From Tannerella sp. (GTDB taxonomy: Bacteria; Bacteroidota; Bacteroidia; Bacteroidales; Tannerellaceae), in the NCBI GenBank assembly GCA_031267485.1, contig JAIRYY010000084.1:1-8965 (forward strand): 8,965 bases of DNA, given 5' to 3'. The notes below the pieces were generated by a model. It searched no databases, was not told where the DNA came from, and saw only the letters and a program-made list of their open reading frames with translations. Shown here piece by piece: positions 7,475 through 8,965 of the stretch; within the stretch, counting starts at the first letter, position 1, and the number at the start of each line of letters is the position of its first letter. The position numbers and the translations under genes are program-made.

Positions 7475-8125
7475 TTATTCCCTTTCCGAACCGGACGGAC
7501 TCGGGTCATTCAACTCATCCTCATCATCTTCCTCCGGCGGAAGAGCAGGGCCTTCGCCCCGAAAATAAAAAGCAAGCGCCATTCCTGTCAGCAACCCTGA
7601 AAGATGCCCTTCCCACGAGATGGAAGTCCCGATGTAAAGCGTGGGAAAAAAAGCCCAGATAAATCCGCCGTAAAGAAATGCTACAAGCAGGGCAAATGCT
7701 CTCTGCTGATGCACTTTCTTTATCACTCCGCTCAGGAAATGAAAGGCGGCCAGCGCGTAAACAAGCCCGCTTGCTCCTATATGTGTGGCGCTCCGTCCCA
7801 TAAGCCAGGTAAGAAGCCCGCTTATCATATATGAATAAAGCAGAATACGCCATGCACCCTGTCTGTAAAACAGAAATAACCCGAATACAAGTAAGAACAG
7901 GGCGGGTGTGTTCGACACAAGATGCCCCCAGTCATCATGCAGCAGGGGCATCGTGAAAATTCCCGCCAGGCCCGCCGGCTCCAGCGGCTGCAAACCATAC
8001 TGTTTCAGCGGCAAAGAAAACGCCGCTCCGACAGTCTGCACCATCCACGGTAATGCCGTCAACAGCGCGGAATACATCACGGCAAGCCGCAAATCTCTTT
8101 TTTCTTCTGTCATTTCATCGTACAT
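7475..8125 (-). CDS. Rhomboid-family intramembrane serine protease
   Basis: A multi-pass inner-membrane protein of 216 residues from the chosen start. Numbered from the longer 222-residue frame opening at 8143, it shows the rhomboid motifs: HDDWGHLVSN (H74 and N78, the oxyanion-side HxxxN), GASG with nucleophile Ser125 before LVYALAAF, and EGHLSG with catalytic His180. About six hydrophobic segments surround them, and a strongly acidic tail (PEEDDEDELNDP) would be cytoplasmic or disordered. It should cleave transmembrane segments of other membrane proteins; substrates are unknown. Start choice: the longer frame begins upstream of its own -7 box (8133-8140), so Met7 (8125) or Met11 (8113) is more likely. 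Divergent from folB, convergent with the sus operon, and not obviously part of either pathway. Confidence 0.92.
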   Translation of the reverse strand: MYDEMTEEKRDLRLAVMYSALLTALPWMVQTVGAAFSLPLKQYGLQPLEPAGLAGIFTMPLLHDDWGHLVSNTPALFLLVFGLFLFYRQGAWRILLYSYMISGLLTWLMGRSATHIGASGLVYALAAFHFLSGVIKKVHQQRAFALLVAFLYGGFIWAFFPTLYIGTSISWEGHLSGLLTGMALAFYFRGEGPALPPEEDDEDELNDPSPSGSERE

Positions 8126-8132
8126 AACGCAG

Positions 8133-8140
8133 CAAATATA
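8133..8140 (-). promoter_or_regulatory. -7 box of the rhomboid gene
   Basis: On the minus strand this reads TATATTTG, an exact TAnnTTTG match, 7 nt upstream of the ATG at 8125. It lies inside the first codons of the longest possible frame, which argues against initiation at 8143. No clear -33 element is visible. Confidence 0.6.
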
Positions 8141-8152
8141 CATATCTTTTCA

Positions 8153-8160
8153 TATATTTG
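8153..8160 (+). promoter_or_regulatory. -7 box of folB
   Basis: TATATTTG matches TAnnTTTG, 4 nt before the folB ATG. Transcription would begin at or next to the start codon. It is the mirror image of the rhomboid -7 box, separated from it by 12 bp, so the two polymerase footprints would overlap. Confidence 0.6.
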
Positions 8161-8164
8161 CCGA

Positions 8165-8515
8165 ATGAAAACAAAAATCACGCTGGAAACAATGAAATTT
8201 CACGCTTTCCACGGCGTAATGGAGGAAGAGCGTATCGTTGGCGGAACATACCTTGCCGACATCTCCTATACGATAGACACAAATGCCGTCGAAACGGACC
8301 GTATGGAAGATACCGTCAGCTATGCCGGAATATACGACCTGATAAAAGAAGAGATGATGAAGCCGTCGAAACTGATAGAGCACGTCGCCGGGCGCATCGC
8401 GAAAGCCGTTAAAAACAAATTTCCGCAGATACCGGAAATAACCGTCAAAATATCAAAACTAAACCCGCCCGTAAACGGTGAAGCCGGCAAAGCGACGGTT
8501 ACAATCACCAGCTAA
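8165..8515 (+). CDS. folB: Dihydroneopterin aldolase
   Basis: A complete 116-residue FolB, typical length. It converts 7,8-dihydroneopterin to 6-hydroxymethyl-7,8-dihydropterin and glycolaldehyde in cytoplasmic folate synthesis and usually works as an octamer. Family motifs are in order: MKFHAFHGVMEEER (10-23), with Glu22 aligning to the catalytic-site Glu22 of the Staphylococcus aureus enzyme; MEDTVSYAGIYDLI (47-60), with Tyr53 matching its Tyr54; IEHVAGRIAKAV (71-82), with the substrate-binding Glu72; and VKISKLNPPV (94-103), with Lys98 matching its catalytic Lys100. All key residues are present, so it should be active. It stands alone here with its own -7 box and is divergent from the rhomboid gene. 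No other folate gene is adjacent, and no clear terminator lies between it and the tRNA promoter. Confidence 0.95.
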   Translation: MKTKITLETMKFHAFHGVMEEERIVGGTYLADISYTIDTNAVETDRMEDTVSYAGIYDLIKEEMMKPSKLIEHVAGRIAKAVKNKFPQIPEITVKISKLNPPVNGEAGKATVTITS

Positions 8516-8593
8516 ACACTTGCGACGGCAATATTTTTTATCCTCCGGAAGAAAAATCCCCGAATATATCACATTGTTATGAAAAAAAACATC

Positions 8594-8601
8594 TATATTT
8601 G
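8594..8601 (+). promoter_or_regulatory. -7 box of the tRNA-Ala gene
   Basis: TATATTTG matches TAnnTTTG. ATTG at 8573-8576 lies 17 bp upstream as a rough -33 element. The predicted start near 8605 gives a tRNA 5' leader of about 18 nt. Confidence 0.6.
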
Positions 8602-8622
8602 CACAAAATTTCAATACCGGAA

Positions 8623-8696
8623 GGGGTATTAGCTCATCTGGCTAGAGCGTTAGACTGGCAGTCTAAAGGTGATCGGTTCGAGTCCGATATACTCCA
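8623..8696 (+). tRNA. tRNA-Ala, anticodon GGC
   Basis: The cloverleaf is complete in 74 nt. The acceptor arm GGGGTAT pairs with ATACTCC (8689-8695) and includes the G3-U70 pair that marks alanine tRNAs, followed by discriminator A (8696). The anticodon stem TTAGA/TCTAA encloses CTGGCAG with anticodon GGC at 8657-8659, reading GCC and GCU codons. The T arm has ATCGG/CCGAT with the TTCGAGT loop. CCA is not encoded (CAC follows). No rRNA genes flank it here, so it is a stand-alone tRNA. Confidence 0.97.
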
Positions 8697-8717
8697 CACG
8701 ATTAAATATCAGTAAAA

Positions 8718-8754
8718 TAGGAGGTTTGACGATGCGTTGGCCTCCTAATTTTTT
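8718..8754 (+). terminator. Terminator after the tRNA
   Basis: TAGGAGG (8718-8724) pairs with CCTCCTA (8741-8747) around a 16-nt loop that can form an inner ACG/CGT pair set. A T6 run (8749-8754) follows. It begins 22 nt after the tRNA 3' end. Confidence 0.8.
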
Positions 8755-8896
8755 GCGGAAAAGTTCAAAATATCGAAGTAATTTGGGGTCACCGGCAAAG
8801 CCCTGTGTTTAGAGCCGAATGACCATGTTTTAAGCAGGATTTTCGGCGAGGCACGATAGTACGAAGCCTGCCGGGCATGCTTTTTTAATCAGCGCT
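8755..8896. other. Unassigned segment with competing inverted repeats
   Basis: No gene is supported, but structure is visible. Hairpin A pairs GGTCA (8787-8791) with TGACC (8820-8824) and GGC (8794-8796) with GCC (8814-8816). Hairpin B pairs GCAGG (8834-8838) with CCTGC (8867-8871) and TTCG (8842-8845) with CGAA (8862-8865). The pair GCCGAA (8814-8819) and TTCGGC (8842-8847) would exclude both. A T6 run ends it (8881-8886). The minus strand holds a 47-codon open frame (8888 to the stop at 8745-8747, containing KILLKTWSFGSKHRALPV) without an ATG. It could be a small RNA, a dispersed repeat or a gene remnant. Confidence 0.4.
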
Positions 8897-8928
8897 AAGC
8901 CCCGTTCCCCGCGGGGAACGGGGCTTTT
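8897..8928 (+). terminator. Strong GC-rich terminator hairpin
   Basis: AAGCCCCGTTCCCC (8897-8910) pairs with GGGGAACGGGGCTT (8913-8926), a perfect 14-bp arm pair separated by only GC, so the innermost pairs must open. TTTT at 8925-8928 follows the stem on the plus strand, while the minus-strand side has only two T. It would stop RNA from the 8755-8896 segment. On the minus strand every frame meets a stop at about 8933-8940, so a gene entering from the right could also end here, but the window is too short to tell. Confidence 0.7.
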
Positions 8929-8965
8929 ATTCATTTATCGTCATAATGCCCATACGCAGAAAGCA

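Noticed and set aside
8320..8508. A 62-codon minus-strand frame inside folB.
   Set aside because: It lies wholly antisense to a well-conserved folB with all catalytic residues, and has no promoter or start signal of its own.
8623..8754. tRNA-Ala as an attachment site for an integrated element.
   Set aside because: No repeat of the tRNA 3' end, integrase or other mobile gene is visible downstream within the window.
8933..8965. C-terminal tail of a minus-strand gene entering from the right (for example ...LSAYGHYDDK then stop).
   Set aside because: All three frames stop within a few bases of each other and only about ten codons are visible, so none can be preferred.

Overview
The window looks like chromosomal DNA of a Bacteroidetes gut bacterium. 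The evidence is a SusC/SusD outer-membrane pair with a DUF3823 lipoprotein, lipoproteins with acidic residues after the lipobox cysteine, Shine-Dalgarno-poor starts, and several -7 boxes of the form TAnnTTTG. Moderately GC-rich genes alternating with AT-rich, repeat-laden intergenic DNA suggest an Alistipes/Rikenellaceae-like genome. The genus is an inference that I could not check.

Layout. (1) 1-185, minus strand: the first 61 codons of an exported protein with a carboxypeptidase-regulatory-like domain, probably an outer-membrane beta-barrel protein. (2) 186-1541: about 1.36 kb without a convincing gene but full of structure. It holds ten 21-bp hairpin repeats, a 16-bp inverted repeat pair around them, a 45-bp cluster of three perfect palindromes, two 17-bp direct repeats just upstream of a -7 box, and then a roughly 580-nt putative leader. 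The leader contains two terminator-like hairpins on either side of a pure (AG)22 microsatellite, followed by further hairpins. (3) 1542-7423, plus strand: an operon of SusC-like TonB-dependent transporter, SusD-like lipoprotein and DUF3823 lipoprotein, with gaps of 14 and 15 nt. It ends at a bidirectional terminator shared with the convergent gene. (4) 7475-8125, minus strand: a rhomboid intramembrane serine protease. (5) 8165-8515, plus strand: dihydroneopterin aldolase (folB), divergent from the rhomboid gene through two -7 boxes only 12 bp apart. (6) 8623-8696: tRNA-Ala(GGC) with its own promoter and terminator. (7) 8755-8965: an unexplained segment with competing inverted repeats and a near-perfect 14-bp-arm terminator.

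How the genes work together. The SusC barrel and SusD lid form an outer-membrane import machine for an unknown glycan or peptide ligand, and the DUF3823 lipoprotein is probably an accessory surface binder. No glycoside hydrolase, sigma/anti-sigma pair or hybrid two-component sensor is present, so the substrate and regulator cannot be named. The rhomboid, folB and tRNA genes are ordinary chromosomal genes. The most interesting part is the control region upstream of susC: direct repeats, promoter, terminator-like hairpins and a hypermutable dinucleotide tract in series suggest a regulated and possibly phase-variable leader.
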